64,000 nt of DNA from Candidatus Saganbacteria bacterium (lineage in GTDB: Bacteria; Margulisbacteria; WOR-1; O2-12-FULL-45-9): contig JAFGDE010000008.1 of NCBI GenBank assembly GCA_016932255.1, forward strand, positions 1 to 64,000, in the 5' to 3' direction. A program made the translations under genes and the position numbers. How positions within the stretch are numbered: the first letter of the stretch is position 1; every line of letters starts with the position of its first letter. The notes beneath the pieces are model-generated. The model worked only from the letters and a program-made list of their open reading frames with translations. It was not told the origin of the DNA and ran no database searches. Below, one piece after another: positions 33,885 to 42,272 of this stretch.

Positions 33885-34468
33885 TCTTTTGCTCCTATTT
33901 TACGTTCGGTGCCGTTCAGAAGCCGTTTGATGTTCGGGGTGTGTTTTATAATAATGATAACCGTGATCAGCCAGGCGACAATGGCATAGGGCAGAGGCCT
34001 TTTCAGCGCCAGAAAAGCGATCGAGACCAGAGGCGGGGTAAGGATCGAAGCCAGCGAAACGTAACGTGTCAGCGCGATGATCAGGATAACGACGATCAAG
34101 GCACACAGGAAAATGTCCGGAGCTACGCCAAGGAGCACTCCCAGGCCGGTGGCGGCGCCGCGACCGCCCTTGAATTTCAAAAAGATGGAATATGTATGAC
34201 CGATCACGGCCATAATACCGGCCAACAGGATCAGCCAAGGCTCACTGGTGAAATAGAGGACCGCCCAGACCGGCAGAGCGCCTTTGAGCAGATCGAGACA
34301 AAAAACGATCAGGCCCGGCACGGGGCCGAGCGTGCGCAGGACATTGGTCGCACCGACATTGCCCGAGCCGTGACGGCGGATATCGATGTTCCAGACCCTG
34401 GCGATCAGATAGCCAAAGGGGATAGAACCAAGGAAATATGCGGCAATAATGACCAGAAAGACCTGCAT
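33881..34468 (-). CDS. plsY: Acyl-phosphate:glycerol-3-phosphate acyltransferase
   Basis: First acylation of glycerol 3-phosphate, in the inner membrane. 195 residues, five or so membrane helices. The three family motifs are visible: GSIPFGYLIARVWNIDIRRHGSGNVGATN, a GHTYSIFLKFKGGRGAATGLG loop, and a C-terminal IKHTPNIKRLLNGTE. The start has a promoter eight bases upstream and no Shine-Dalgarno. Confidence 0.96.
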   Translation of the reverse strand: MQVFLVIIAAYFLGSIPFGYLIARVWNIDIRRHGSGNVGATNVLRTLGPVPGLIVFCLDLLKGALPVWAVLYFTSEPWLILLAGIMAVIGHTYSIFLKFKGGRGAATGLGVLLGVAPDIFLCALIVVILIIALTRYVSLASILTPPLVSIAFLALKRPLPYAIVAWLITVIIIIKHTPNIKRLLNGTERKIGAKE

Positions 34469-34476
34469 TGGGCTTC

Positions 34477-34505
34477 ATTCTACCTAACTTGAAAAAAGAT
34501 TTCAA
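34477..34505 (-). promoter_or_regulatory. Promoter of plsY-gpsA (leaderless)
   Basis: On the minus strand, TTGAAA (34505-34500), 17-bp spacer, TAGAAT (34482-34477), then eight bases to ATG 34468. The -35 lies in the first copy of an 11-bp direct repeat that is found again at 34626-34636. Confidence 0.75.
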
Positions 34506-34508
34506 GCT

Positions 34509-34540
34509 TAGGAGCCTGCGACTGAACGTTGCGGCTCCTA
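34509..34540. repeat. GTTCA-loop hairpin, copy B (long)
   Basis: Outer stem TAGGAGCC/GGCTCCTA (8 bp), one bulged T, inner stem GCGAC/GTTGC (with one G-T pair) and loop TGAAC. It is the longest member of the family also seen at 11244, 13456 and 13495. Confidence 0.85.
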
Positions 34541-34571
34541 ATGTTTTCGCGGGCAGGAAACCGAGAAGCCG

Positions 34572-34587
34572 TGCCTGCCGGCAGGCA
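34572..34587. repeat. Palindrome copy upstream of efp (16-bp core)
   Basis: TGCCTGCCGGCAGGCA, the core of the 20-bp palindrome found at 10113-10132 and, in variant form, in glyS; nested within a larger inverted repeat. Confidence 0.85.
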
Positions 34588-34615
34588 GGTTTATACGCAG
34601 GTTTCCTGCTTGAAC

Positions 34616-34644
34616 TTGCCAAGATATTTCAAGCTTGGTATACT
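34616..34644 (+). promoter_or_regulatory. Promoter of efp (leaderless)
   Basis: TTGCCA (34616-34621), 17-bp spacer, TATACT (34639-34644), then nine bases to ATG 34654. No Shine-Dalgarno. Confidence 0.75.
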
Positions 34645-34653
34645 AGTCAGGTT

Positions 34654-35208
34654 ATGGCTATCCCTATCAATAATGTGAAGCCTGGCGTAACGGTTGAGAT
34701 CGGCGGCGAGCTGTTCCGCTGTCTGGAATATAACCTGAAACGGGCGGCCCAGCAGACCAGGATCAAGATCAAGTTCAAGAACCTGCGTACAGGAGCCATT
34801 ATTGACAAGTCTTTCAACACCGGGGACAGGATCGATACCGCGCACATTGAATACAAACAGATGCAATACCTCTATTCTGACGGGGATATGTATCATTTTA
34901 TGGACCAAACCACCTATGAGCAGGTCGCTTTGCCCAAGGCCAAGCTCGGCGAGGACGTTAAATACCTTAAAGAAGGCTTTGTGGTCAATATTTCTTTCTA
35001 CGGCCAGGAGGCCCTTGATGTCAACATGCCCACAACGGTCGAGTTAAAAGTGACGGAAACGTCCCCTGGTTTTAAAGGGGATACGGTCTCGGGCGGTAAA
35101 CCGGCCACGCTGGAAACAGGGGCTGTGGTCCAGGTGCCTTTCTTTGTTAATGTAGGGGACGTGCTCAAGATCAACACGCAGGAAAATAAATACCTCGGGA
35201 GGGTGTGA
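34654..35208 (+). CDS. efp: Translation elongation factor P
   Basis: Relieves ribosome stalling at polyproline. 184 residues with the three-domain EF-P layout: MAIPINNVKPGVTVEIGGELFRCLEY, NLRTGAIIDKSFNTGDRI, and a C-terminal OB fold containing VTETSPGFKGDTVSGGKPATLETGAVVQVPFFVNVGD. The loop tip usually modified on Lys or Arg is within LKRAAQQTRIKIKFKNLRTG. A longer upstream frame exists, but the family length, N-terminus and promoter position fix ATG 34654. Confidence 0.97.
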   Translation: MAIPINNVKPGVTVEIGGELFRCLEYNLKRAAQQTRIKIKFKNLRTGAIIDKSFNTGDRIDTAHIEYKQMQYLYSDGDMYHFMDQTTYEQVALPKAKLGEDVKYLKEGFVVNISFYGQEALDVNMPTTVELKVTETSPGFKGDTVSGGKPATLETGAVVQVPFFVNVGDVLKINTQENKYLGRV

Positions 35209-35214
35209 GCTGAC

Positions 35215-35664
35215 ATGGTCGATTGGCAGATCGTTAAAAAACTTATCCAGGTTGTTAAAGAAGAAGAGATCTCCGGCCTTGCCATAGAAGAAGGTGGGGT
35301 AAAATATGAGGTCCGGCGCGAGGCCGGCGGTATTGTGGCCAGCCCAGCCCCGGTCGCGGCAGCGCCCCAGCCGGCCCAGGCGGCGCCAACAGTGCCTCTG
35401 GCCAAGGAAACAGAAGATGACGGCCTGACGGCTATAACTTCACCAATGGTCGGGACTTTTTACCGCGCGCCTTCGCCTGAAGCGCCGCCGTTCGTTGAGC
35501 TCGGCGCTGAGGTCGAACCTGGCAAGGCGGTCTGCATCATTGAAGCCATGAAATTGTTCAATGAGATCGAAGCAGAGGTCCGCGGCAAGGTCGCCAAGAT
35601 CCTGGTCGAGAATGGCCAGCCGGTCGAGTACGGACAGAAGCTCATGCTGATCAAGAAAGCTTAG
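35215..35664 (+). CDS. accB: Biotin carboxyl carrier protein of acetyl-CoA carboxylase
   Basis: 149 residues. An N-terminal helical region (VKKLIQVVKEEEISGLAIEEG), an Ala/Pro linker (about 42-68) and the biotinyl domain with CIIEAMKLFN; K113 is the biotinylated lysine, 36 residues from the end as usual. It carries carboxylated biotin for malonyl-CoA synthesis. efp-accB is a common pair, but accC, which normally follows, is replaced by recJ here. Confidence 0.95.
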   Translation: MVDWQIVKKLIQVVKEEEISGLAIEEGGVKYEVRREAGGIVASPAPVAAAPQPAQAAPTVPLAKETEDDGLTAITSPMVGTFYRAPSPEAPPFVELGAEVEPGKAVCIIEAMKLFNEIEAEVRGKVAKILVENGQPVEYGQKLMLIKKA

Positions 35665-35688
35665 GCCCCGGGTTTGTCTGCCCGATCA

Positions 35689-37419
35689 ATGCAAAGATCA
35701 TGGCAACTATTCAAAGCTGATGCCTCTCTGGCGCAGGCTCTTGCCCAAGAGCTGAACCTCTTCCCGTTGACCGCTCAAGTGCTGATCAATCGCGGCATCA
35801 AGGATACTGCTCACGCCGCCATGTTCCTCAAGCCCTCTCTGAACCATTTGCGCGACCCTTTGGAGATCCCTGATGCCGCTCAAGCGGTCAAGCGGGTGCT
35901 TGAGGCAAGAGAAAAACAGGAAAAAGTGCTGGTCTTCGGCGATTATGATGTTGACGGCGTGACCGGTACAGCCATTCTCATCCATGCGCTTGCCAGCCTG
36001 GGCATAAAAGCTGATCATTATATCCCCCACCGTTACGAAGAAGGCTACAGCCTTTCCCTTGATTCTGTGCGCCGTATCGCTGAGCGGGGCACCGATCTGA
36101 TAATCACGGTCGACTGCGGCGTTTCCAGCCTGAAGGAAATAGCGCTGGCCAGATCACTGGGGATCGACGTTATCGTGACAGATCATCATAATATCCCGGA
36201 CTGTTTGCCGCCGGCCCATTCAATGGTCAACCCCAAGCGGCTGGCTAAAGAGCATCCTTCATGCGACCTTTCTGGGGCCGGCGTGGCTTTTAAATTCGCC
36301 TGGGCCTTGTTGCGTTTGTCCGGCAGCCGCGATAAACAGTTCCTGGCCTCTTTGCTTGACCTGGCAGCACTCGGTACGATCTCTGATGTCGTGCCGCTGA
36401 CTGCTGAGAACCGCGTCCTGGCGGTCAATGGGCTTAAACTGATAAATTCCCGGCCCCGGCCGGGACTGAAGCGGCTGATCGAGGTCTCAGCGCTCAAAGG
36501 CGGGGTCAATGTTAACCATGTTTATTTTGCACTGGCCCCGAGGATCAATGCCGCGGGCCGGCTGGAGCATGCTTCGACCTCTCTGGAACTGCTGTTGACC
36601 GATGATGAGAGTAAGGCCGGTCAGCTGGCCCGGGAGCTTAATGACATTAACCTGCGCCGCCGCGATATTGGCGGTGATATCAAGGATGAGGTTCTGCAAA
36701 GGCTGGAGACCTGCGCAGACCAGCAGAGATTATGTTTCCTGTCCGGCTGTGACTGGCATCCCGGCGTGATCGGCATTGTCGCTTCCCAGATCGTTGATCG
36801 TTTCTGCCGGCCGGCTGTCCTGGTCGGGATTAATGACGGGGTCGGCCGCGGCTCTGCCAGATCTGTTGAAGGTCTCGATATCTTCGCTTTACTGAATGAA
36901 TGCCGCGACCTGTTTATTGATTTTGGCGGGCATGCCGGTGCCGCTGGTTTTGAAATCGAGCCCGGCAAAGTAGCTGAGCTTGAACAGCGTTTGAATAGAC
37001 TGGCTGGCTCCCGTATCCCTGAGGAAGCCTTAAAGCCCAAACTGCGTTTGGACGCGGTCCTTGATCCGGCGGCGATCACCCTGAACCTGATCAAGGAACT
37101 GGAAATGCTGGCCCCGCATGGCGAAGGCAATCCTCAGCCGGTCTTCATGAGCCAGGAGCTTGAACTGGGTGGCATGAGGTGTGTGGGCAAGGACGGCCGC
37201 CACCTGAAATTGAAGCTCAATAATGGCGGCGCGGACCTGGATACGATCGGCTTCGGCCTTGGCTATCTTGAGCCGACACTGAAGTTTGCCACAAAGTATG
37301 ATGTGGCCTATATGCTTGAAGCCAATGAATGGGACGGGTTTGAGACAGCCCAGCTCAAGCTGGCCGATATCCGGCCGGCCGAACAGAGCTCGACACTGCC
37401 AAAGGAGGTAACAGTATGA
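35689..37419 (+). CDS. recJ: Single-stranded-DNA-specific exonuclease RecJ
   Basis: 5'-3' ssDNA exonuclease in recombination and repair, DHH superfamily. 576 residues from ATG 35689. DYDVDG (85-90), the DHH motif (165-167) in VIVTDHHNIPD, then the DHHA1 region GRGSARSVEGLDIFALLNECRDLFIDFGGHAGAAGFEI, followed by an OB-fold tail around MLAPHGEGNPQPVF. An in-frame TTG at 35674 is an alternative start; neither has a strong ribosome site. The stop overlaps purD by 4 bp. Confidence 0.94.
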   Translation: MQRSWQLFKADASLAQALAQELNLFPLTAQVLINRGIKDTAHAAMFLKPSLNHLRDPLEIPDAAQAVKRVLEAREKQEKVLVFGDYDVDGVTGTAILIHALASLGIKADHYIPHRYEEGYSLSLDSVRRIAERGTDLIITVDCGVSSLKEIALARSLGIDVIVTDHHNIPDCLPPAHSMVNPKRLAKEHPSCDLSGAGVAFKFAWALLRLSGSRDKQFLASLLDLAALGTISDVVPLTAENRVLAVNGLKLINSRPRPGLKRLIEVSALKGGVNVNHVYFALAPRINAAGRLEHASTSLELLLTDDESKAGQLARELNDINLRRRDIGGDIKDEVLQRLETCADQQRLCFLSGCDWHPGVIGIVASQIVDRFCRPAVLVGINDGVGRGSARSVEGLDIFALLNECRDLFIDFGGHAGAAGFEIEPGKVAELEQRLNRLAGSRIPEEALKPKLRLDAVLDPAAITLNLIKELEMLAPHGEGNPQPVFMSQELELGGMRCVGKDGRHLKLKLNNGGADLDTIGFGLGYLEPTLKFATKYDVAYMLEANEWDGFETAQLKLADIRPAEQSSTLPKEVTV

Positions 37420-38699
37420 AGATCCTGGTGGTTGGTTCAGGAGGCAGAGAGCATGCCCTGGTCTGGAAGATAGCCCAGAGCCCGAAAGCCAAGAAGATAT
37501 TTTGCGCACCGGGCAACGCCGGTACGGCTCAACTGGCTGAAAATATCCCAATTAAAGCGGATGATGTCAATAGCCTGAAAAAGTTCGCGCAGGACAACGG
37601 GATCGATCTGACCGTGGTTGGGCCGGAAGTGCCTCTGGTCGCGGGACTGGTCGATGTTTTTGAGGCTGTTGGGCTCAAGGCTTTTGGTCCGAGCAAGGCG
37701 GCGGCCATGATCGAAGGCAGCAAGGTTTGGTCCAAGCAGTTCATGATCAAGAACGATATCCCGACGGCCAAGGCAGGTATCTTCGATGATCTAGCCTCTG
37801 CCAGCGAGTATATTAAAGAGATTGGCGCGCCCATCGTGGTCAAAGCTGACGGGCTGGCCGCGGGCAAAGGGGTGATCGTCTGTCAGACCGAGGCCGAAGC
37901 CCTGGCGGCTATCGAGTTGATCATGAGAAAACAGGAATTCGGCCAGGCCGGCGACCGGGTTGTTATTGAAGAGTGCCTTAAAGGGGAGGAAGCGTCCATC
38001 ATCGCTTTAACCGATGGCAAATCGGTCGTGCCGCTGGCTTCTTCTCAGGACCATAAACGCGCGTATGATAATGACGAAGGACCGAACACCGGCGGCATGG
38101 GGGCTTATTCGCCGGCGCCGATCGTGACCGATCGTCTGATGGATGAGATTGATGTTAATGTGCTCAGGCCGTTCGTTAACGGCATGGCCCAGGCCGGCCT
38201 GACCTATAAAGGCGTGATCTATGCCGGTATCATGGTGACCAAGGATGGGCCCAAAGTGCTGGAATTCAACTGCCGCTTCGGTGATCCGGAAACACAGCCG
38301 ATCATGATGCGCATGAAGAGCGATATCGTACCGGTGCTTGAAGCTGTCGTAGCGGGAAAACTTGACCACCGCATGGTCGAATGGGATGAGCGCGCCGCGG
38401 TCTGCGTGGTCGTGGCGGCCGGCGGCTACCCGGGCAAGTACGACAAGGGAATGGAAATAACCGGTCTGGACAAGCTCGATCAGCAGCCCGGGGTCTTTGT
38501 TTTTCATGCCGGGACCAAGCTATCCGCTTCCGGCCAGGTGGCTACTGCCGGCGGCAGAGTGCTTGGCGTTACGGCCCTCGGTGATGGCATTAAGTTCGCC
38601 ATAGAGAACGCTTACAGGGCAGTGGAGTTCATCCGTTTCAAGGGCCAGCACTTCCGCAAGGATATCGGTAAAAAGGCCCTGAGACGCCTGGGCCGCTGA
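37416..38699 (+). CDS. purD: Phosphoribosylamine-glycine ligase (GARS)
   Basis: Second step of purine synthesis. 427 residues with ATP-grasp architecture: MKILVVGSGGREHALVWKI, GPEVPLVAGLVDVFEAVG, PIVVKADGLAAGKGVIVC, EECLKGEEASIIALTDG, HKRAYDNDEGPNTGGMGAYSPAP and LEFNCRFGDPETQPIMMRM. A near-perfect AAAGGAGGT ribosome site precedes the ATG. No other pur gene is in the window. Confidence 0.97.
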   Translation: MKILVVGSGGREHALVWKIAQSPKAKKIFCAPGNAGTAQLAENIPIKADDVNSLKKFAQDNGIDLTVVGPEVPLVAGLVDVFEAVGLKAFGPSKAAAMIEGSKVWSKQFMIKNDIPTAKAGIFDDLASASEYIKEIGAPIVVKADGLAAGKGVIVCQTEAEALAAIELIMRKQEFGQAGDRVVIEECLKGEEASIIALTDGKSVVPLASSQDHKRAYDNDEGPNTGGMGAYSPAPIVTDRLMDEIDVNVLRPFVNGMAQAGLTYKGVIYAGIMVTKDGPKVLEFNCRFGDPETQPIMMRMKSDIVPVLEAVVAGKLDHRMVEWDERAAVCVVVAAGGYPGKYDKGMEITGLDKLDQQPGVFVFHAGTKLSASGQVATAGGRVLGVTALGDGIKFAIENAYRAVEFIRFKGQHFRKDIGKKALRRLGR

Positions 38700-38725
38700 A
38701 TCAGGGAATTTATTTAAAATTGCGC

Positions 38726-38755
38726 TTGACAAACACTCAGAAATTAATGTAAAAT
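38726..38755 (+). promoter_or_regulatory. Promoter of rpmG-trnW-secE-nusG and downstream genes
   Basis: TTGACA (38726-38731), 18-bp spacer, TAAAAT (38750-38755). In contrast with the other promoters in this window, it leaves a leader of about 120 nt before rpmG. Confidence 0.75.
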
Positions 38756-38761
38756 TACTTT

Positions 38762-38884
38762 TTGTTGCCTTAACGCAAGGCAGTGTTCGGTGTTCCTTTC
38801 GGCCGGGCAGAAAAATAGCTCTTTTCTCCAAAATTTTCCAAAGGATTTTGGTGGAGGGAGTAGTTTGTGCTTTAGGAAGATTTT
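38762..38884 (+). promoter_or_regulatory. Structured 5' leader of rpmG
   Basis: Two clear hairpins: TGCCTT-AACGC-AAGGCA (38766-38782) and CCAAAAT...ATTTTGG with inner TCC/GGA pairing (38828-38851). A ribosome site TAGGAAGA (38872-38880) precedes the ATG. No T-run follows either hairpin. It could be an autoregulatory r-protein leader; I recognise no known class. Confidence 0.5.
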
Positions 38885-39034
38885 ATGAGAGAAGTAATTA
38901 CTTTAGTTTGTACCGAATGCAAGCGCAAGAATTATACGACGAACAAGAACAAAGCGACGGTTAAGGAGCGCCTCGAACTTTCCAAGTTCTGTAATTGGTG
39001 CCGCAAGTACACCAAGCACAAAGAAGAGAAATAG
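38885..39034 (+). CDS. rpmG: 50S ribosomal protein L33
   Basis: 49 residues ([17 protein letters not shown]...). Four cysteines in CxxC pairs (CTEC and CNWC) give the zinc-ribbon C+ form of L33. The length is normal. It is placed before tRNA-Trp and secE, a very common order. Confidence 0.95.
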   Translation: MREVITLVCTECKRKNYTTNKNKATVKERLELSKFCNWCRKYTKHKEEK

Positions 39035-39043
39035 GGAAGTCGC

Positions 39044-39115
39044 GGGAGTGTCGGTTAATGGCTAAACCACTGGTCTCCAAAACCAGGACTGGGGGTTCGA
39101 GTCCTCCCACTCCCG
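39044..39115 (+). tRNA. trnW: tRNA-Trp (anticodon CCA)
   Basis: Full cloverleaf by eye: acceptor GGGAGTG/CACTCCC, D stem GGTT/AACC, anticodon stem CTGGT/ACCAG with loop CTCCAAA (anticodon 39077-39079), variable loop GACT, T arm GGGGG-TTCGAGT-CCTCC, discriminator G. The 3' CCA is not encoded. It lies between rpmG and secE. Confidence 0.95.
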
Positions 39116-39156
39116 GTTTTTCCGGGTGACCGGGAAAATGTTGGCCTTATATAATA

Positions 39157-39348
39157 ATGAATAAGCTGGGGCAGATAGTTAGATATTTGAAGGAGACCAG
39201 GGCTGAGACCAAAAAGGTAGTTTGGCCGGATCGGCGGTATGTTATGGTGGCAACGGTTATCATCCTCGTGCTGGTGACCATCACCGGATTATACGTCACA
39301 GTGGTCGATTTTGCCTTTTCCCGGATATTCGGCTTACTGTTGAAATAA
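39157..39348 (+). CDS. secE: Preprotein translocase subunit SecE
   Basis: 63 residues, the short single-helix bacterial form. KETRAETKKVVWPDRRYVM is the conserved amphipathic helix and hinge; one membrane helix follows (about 33-55). It clamps SecY in the translocon; secY itself is at 61427. A TATAAT lies one base upstream of the ATG, too close to drive this gene, which is probably read through from the rpmG promoter. Confidence 0.95.
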   Translation: MNKLGQIVRYLKETRAETKKVVWPDRRYVMVATVIILVLVTITGLYVTVVDFAFSRIFGLLLK

Positions 39349-39351
39349 ACA

Positions 39352-40203
39352 ATGACAGAGGAAAAAGAGCTTAATTTAGATCAAGGCCCGGAAGAGGCAA
39401 AGCAGGCTGAACTACCGGTCGAGCCGGAAGCTCAAACCGCTGAACAACCGGCGCAAGAACCGGCCGCAGAAGCTGTATCCGAGCCGGCGAAGGCTGAGGA
39501 AGAGAGACAGGCTGAAGAAAAGCAGCCGGCCGAACAGGAAGCGCCGGCCACTGCCGAGCCGCAAGCTGAAGAGACTGAAGCGCCTGCCGCAGAGCCTATT
39601 ACTGAGGTAAAAGAAGAAACCGCGCCGGAAGTTGAAGAAGTGCCGGCTGAAGAAGCCAAAGAGCCTGAGAACATTGGCGAGAAAAAATGGTACGTGATCC
39701 AGACCCTGACCGGGCATGAGGATAAGGTCAAACAGGCGATCGACCTGACGATCAAGTCAAAAGGCCTGCAGGATAAGATCTTCCAGGTGCTGGTGCCGAC
39801 CGAGGAAACGGTCGAGATCAAGGGCGGCAAGCGGCTTGAGAAGGTTAAAAAGATGTTCCCTGGTTATGTTTTTTTGGAAATGGTACTGGATGACGAATCC
39901 TGGTATCTGATGCGGGAAACACCGGGAGTGGCCCGTTTTATCGGCAACAAGGTCCAGCCCACGCCTGTTTCCGGCCGCGAGATGCAGCGGGTGCTTAAGC
40001 AGCTTGGCAAGGAAGAGAAGCTGCTTGAGGTTCATTTTGAAAAAGGCGAAGGGGTCAGGGTCATTTCCGGGCCGTTCCGTGGTTATACCGGGACCGTTGA
40101 TGAGGTCAACGCGGAAAAAGGCAAATTAAAGATCTTGATCAATATTTTCGGCCGGGATACGCCTGTCGAAGTTAATTTTGAGCACGCCCAAAAGATCGTT
40201 TAA
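39352..40203 (+). CDS. nusG: Transcription antitermination factor NusG with long acidic N-terminal extension
   Basis: 283 residues against the usual ~175-180. Residues 111 onward are a normal NusG: NGN domain ([37 protein letters not shown]) and KOW domain ([21 protein letters not shown]). Residues 1-110 are a low-complexity Glu/Ala/Pro tract with no internal methionine, so the extension is part of the only plausible frame. No clear Shine-Dalgarno precedes the ATG. NusG couples RNA polymerase to Rho or to ribosomes; the tail could alter such contacts. Confidence 0.93.
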   Translation: MTEEKELNLDQGPEEAKQAELPVEPEAQTAEQPAQEPAAEAVSEPAKAEEERQAEEKQPAEQEAPATAEPQAEETEAPAAEPITEVKEETAPEVEEVPAEEAKEPENIGEKKWYVIQTLTGHEDKVKQAIDLTIKSKGLQDKIFQVLVPTEETVEIKGGKRLEKVKKMFPGYVFLEMVLDDESWYLMRETPGVARFIGNKVQPTPVSGREMQRVLKQLGKEEKLLEVHFEKGEGVRVISGPFRGYTGTVDEVNAEKGKLKILINIFGRDTPVEVNFEHAQKIV

Positions 40204-40217
40204 ACAGGAAGAATAAA

Positions 40218-40652
40218 ATGGCAAAAAAGAAGAAAAAAGAAGTTATCACTAAAGTAAAACTGCAGATCCCAGCCGGCAAGGCCAATCCGGCGCCGCCGAT
40301 CGGCCCGGCCCTAGGTCAGCACGGCCTGAACATCATGGATTTCTGCAAGCAGTATAACGCTGCGACCAAGGATAAAGGTGACCTGATCATCCCGGTCGAG
40401 ATAGAGATCTACAAAGACAGGTCATTTTCCTTTGTGCTCAAGACACCGCCGGCGGCCGACCTGCTGCGCAAAGCGGCCGGCGTACCGAAAGGGTCAGGGG
40501 AGCCGAATAAGGTCAAGGTCGGCAAAGTCAAACGGGACAAGATCCGCGAGATCGCGGAAATGAAAATGCCCGATCTTAACGCCAATGATGTCGAAGCGGC
40601 GATAAAGATCATTGAAGGCACAGCCCGCAACATGGGCATAACAGTGGAGTAA
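40218..40652 (+). CDS. rplK: 50S ribosomal protein L11
   Basis: 144 residues. [22 protein letters not shown] and the C-terminal rRNA-binding domain ([23 protein letters not shown]) are standard. Part of the GTPase-associated centre with L10 and L7/L12. Ribosome site AGGAAG. Confidence 0.97.
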   Translation: MAKKKKKEVITKVKLQIPAGKANPAPPIGPALGQHGLNIMDFCKQYNAATKDKGDLIIPVEIEIYKDRSFSFVLKTPPAADLLRKAAGVPKGSGEPNKVKVGKVKRDKIREIAEMKMPDLNANDVEAAIKIIEGTARNMGITVE

Positions 40653-40658
40653 TTATTT

Positions 40659-41363
40659 ATGGTAAGAGGCAAGAAGTACAGCGAAAAGAAAAAAATGGTC
40701 GAAGCAGGTAAATTCTATTCATTAAGCGAAGCGATCAAACTTATCAAGCAGGCGGCTTTTGCTAAATTCGATGAATCTATTGACCTGGCGATGAAGCTCA
40801 ATGCCGATCCCAAGAAACATTCGGTGCGCGGCACGGTCGTGCTGCCGGCGGGATCCGGCAAGACGAAAAAGGTCGCGGTCATTACCAAAGGGGCCAAGGT
40901 CGCTGAGGCTGAAACAGCCGGCGCCGATATTATCGGTTCAGATGATCTGGTCGAGAAGATCCAGAAAGGTTTTCTTGATTTTGACGTCCTGATCGTTTCT
41001 CCCGACATGATGGCTGTTGTGGGCAAGCTGGGCAAGGTTTTGGGGCCAAAGGGCATGATGCCGAATCCCAAGACCGGCACGGTAACCATGGAGATCGGCA
41101 AAGCGGTCAAGGAATTCAAGGGCGGCAAGACCGAGTTCAAAATGGACAAGACCTCGGCTTTACACATGATCCTCGGCAAAGTCTCCTTTGAGGCCGCTGA
41201 CCTGGAAAAGAACTTCCTGGCCTCCATTGCGGCGATCAACCACACCAAGCCCAGCGGGACCAAAGGCTATTTCATGAAATCGGTAACCCTGTCCAGCACA
41301 ATGGGGCCGGGTGTTAAAATCGACCCCAAGTTCGTGGCCGAGAAAGTGGAAAAGGCGGTATAA
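40659..41363 (+). CDS. rplA: 50S ribosomal protein L1
   Basis: 234 residues. [46 protein letters not shown] and [18 protein letters not shown] are family blocks. L1 forms the mobile stalk at the E site and is often an autogenous repressor of rplKA mRNA. Only one base separates it from rplJ. Confidence 0.97.
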   Translation: MVRGKKYSEKKKMVEAGKFYSLSEAIKLIKQAAFAKFDESIDLAMKLNADPKKHSVRGTVVLPAGSGKTKKVAVITKGAKVAEAETAGADIIGSDDLVEKIQKGFLDFDVLIVSPDMMAVVGKLGKVLGPKGMMPNPKTGTVTMEIGKAVKEFKGGKTEFKMDKTSALHMILGKVSFEAADLEKNFLASIAAINHTKPSGTKGYFMKSVTLSSTMGPGVKIDPKFVAEKVEKAV

Positions 41364-41364
41364 A

Positions 41365-41895
41365 ATGGCTAATGCGAGCGTGATCGAAAAGAAGAAGCAG
41401 ATCGTTGACCGGCTGAAAGAGAAGATCGATACGGCAAGTGTGATCGTTGTTACCGATTATCGCGGGATCACAGTGGCTCAGCTGACCGCCCTGCGCCGGA
41501 AACTGTTCGCTGAAAAATCCGAACTTAAAATAATTAAGAACACGCTGCTGCGCCGGGCTATGGAATCGGCCGGTTTCAAGGACATCAATGTCCATCTTGA
41601 AGGCCCTACCGCAGTGCTGTTCGGTTATGAAGACCCAGTCGCTCCGCTTAAAGCGTTAGTTGAGTTTGTTGATGAAACAGAAAAAGGCCAGATCAAGGCC
41701 GGATTGATCGAAAAGCGGCCGATCGACAGCAAGAGTATAACCGCTATGTCGAAGCTGCCGCCCAGAGATGTGCTGCTGGCCAAGGTCGTCGGCGGTTTCC
41801 AGGCGCCGATCTACGCTCTGGTCAATGTGTTGCAGGGCAATATCCGCAAACTGGTCTATGCCTTGAACGCTGTTAAAGAGAAAAAAGGGGGGTGA
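41365..41895 (+). CDS. rplJ: 50S ribosomal protein L10
   Basis: 176 residues from ATG 41365 (MANASVIEKKKQIVDRLKEK); earlier in-frame codons lie inside rplA. VVTDYRGITVAQLTALRRKL and LKIIKNTLLRRAM are typical. L10 anchors L7/L12 dimers. Because rplA ends one base upstream, there is no room for the usual L10 leader. Confidence 0.96.
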   Translation: MANASVIEKKKQIVDRLKEKIDTASVIVVTDYRGITVAQLTALRRKLFAEKSELKIIKNTLLRRAMESAGFKDINVHLEGPTAVLFGYEDPVAPLKALVEFVDETEKGQIKAGLIEKRPIDSKSITAMSKLPPRDVLLAKVVGGFQAPIYALVNVLQGNIRKLVYALNAVKEKKGG

Positions 41896-41900
41896 AATAA

Positions 41901-42272
41901 ATGGCGAAAGTTGAGGAAATACTGACTTCAGTCGAACAAATGACGGTTCTGGAACTGTCGGAACTGGTCAAGAAAATGGAAGAAAAGTTCGGCGTGTCCG
42001 CGGCCGCTCCGGTCGTGGTCGGCGCTGCCGGGGCTGCCGGTGGTGAAGCTGCTGAAGCCAAGGATGAATTTGATGTGGTCCTGGCTGACGCGGGCGCTAA
42101 GAAGATCCAGGTCCTTAAGGTCCTGCGGGAAGTCACTGGTCTGGGCTTGAAGGAAGCCAAGGAATTGGTCGATTCAGCTCCCAAGCCGATCAAGCAGGGA
42201 ATCAAGAAAGAAGAGGCCGATGAGATCAAGAAAAAGCTCGAAGCTGAAGGAGCGAAGGTCGAGATTAAATAA
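41901..42272 (+). CDS. rplL: 50S ribosomal protein L7/L12
   Basis: 123 residues. N-terminal dimerisation part ([26 protein letters not shown]), Ala-rich hinge (about 35-50), and C-terminal factor-binding domain ([33 protein letters not shown]). A strong AGGGGGG ribosome site fits its multi-copy product. Confidence 0.97.
   Translation: MAKVEEILTSVEQMTVLELSELVKKMEEKFGVSAAAPVVVGAAGAAGGEAAEAKDEFDVVLADAGAKKIQVLKVLREVTGLGLKEAKELVDSAPKPIKQGIKKEEADEIKKKLEAEGAKVEIK

Larger units (their letters stand above)
34499..34636. repeat. Composite nested repeat element between plsY and efp
   Basis: The gap is flanked by an 11-bp direct repeat ATTTCAAGCTT (34499-34509 and 34626-34636). Inside are a long hairpin (34509-34540) and a 10-bp inverted repeat GCAGGAAACC/GGTTTCCTGC (34553-34562 and 34600-34609) enclosing a 16-bp palindrome (34572-34587). 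The right end holds GCTTGAA...TTCAAGC arms around the efp -35. No open reading frame of substance is present. The layout suggests a non-autonomous insertion. Confidence 0.7.

Noticed and set aside
34499-34636. A complete insertion sequence between plsY and efp
   Set aside because: No transposase frame is present; at most it is a small non-autonomous element.
34468-35208. Longer EF-P beginning upstream of 34654
   Set aside because: The upstream frame runs through the repeat element; EF-P family length and N-terminus and the promoter position all support ATG 34654.
39116-39140. Terminator after tRNA-Trp
   Set aside because: The imperfect hairpin TTTTCC...GGAAAA contains a mismatch and is followed by A-rich, not T-rich, sequence; secE is likely co-transcribed.
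39150-39155. TATAAT just before secE as its promoter
   Set aside because: It ends one base before the ATG, so transcription would start inside the gene; read-through from the rpmG promoter is more likely.
41340-41365. An L10 leader between rplA and rplJ
   Set aside because: The genes are separated by one base, so no leader can exist there.
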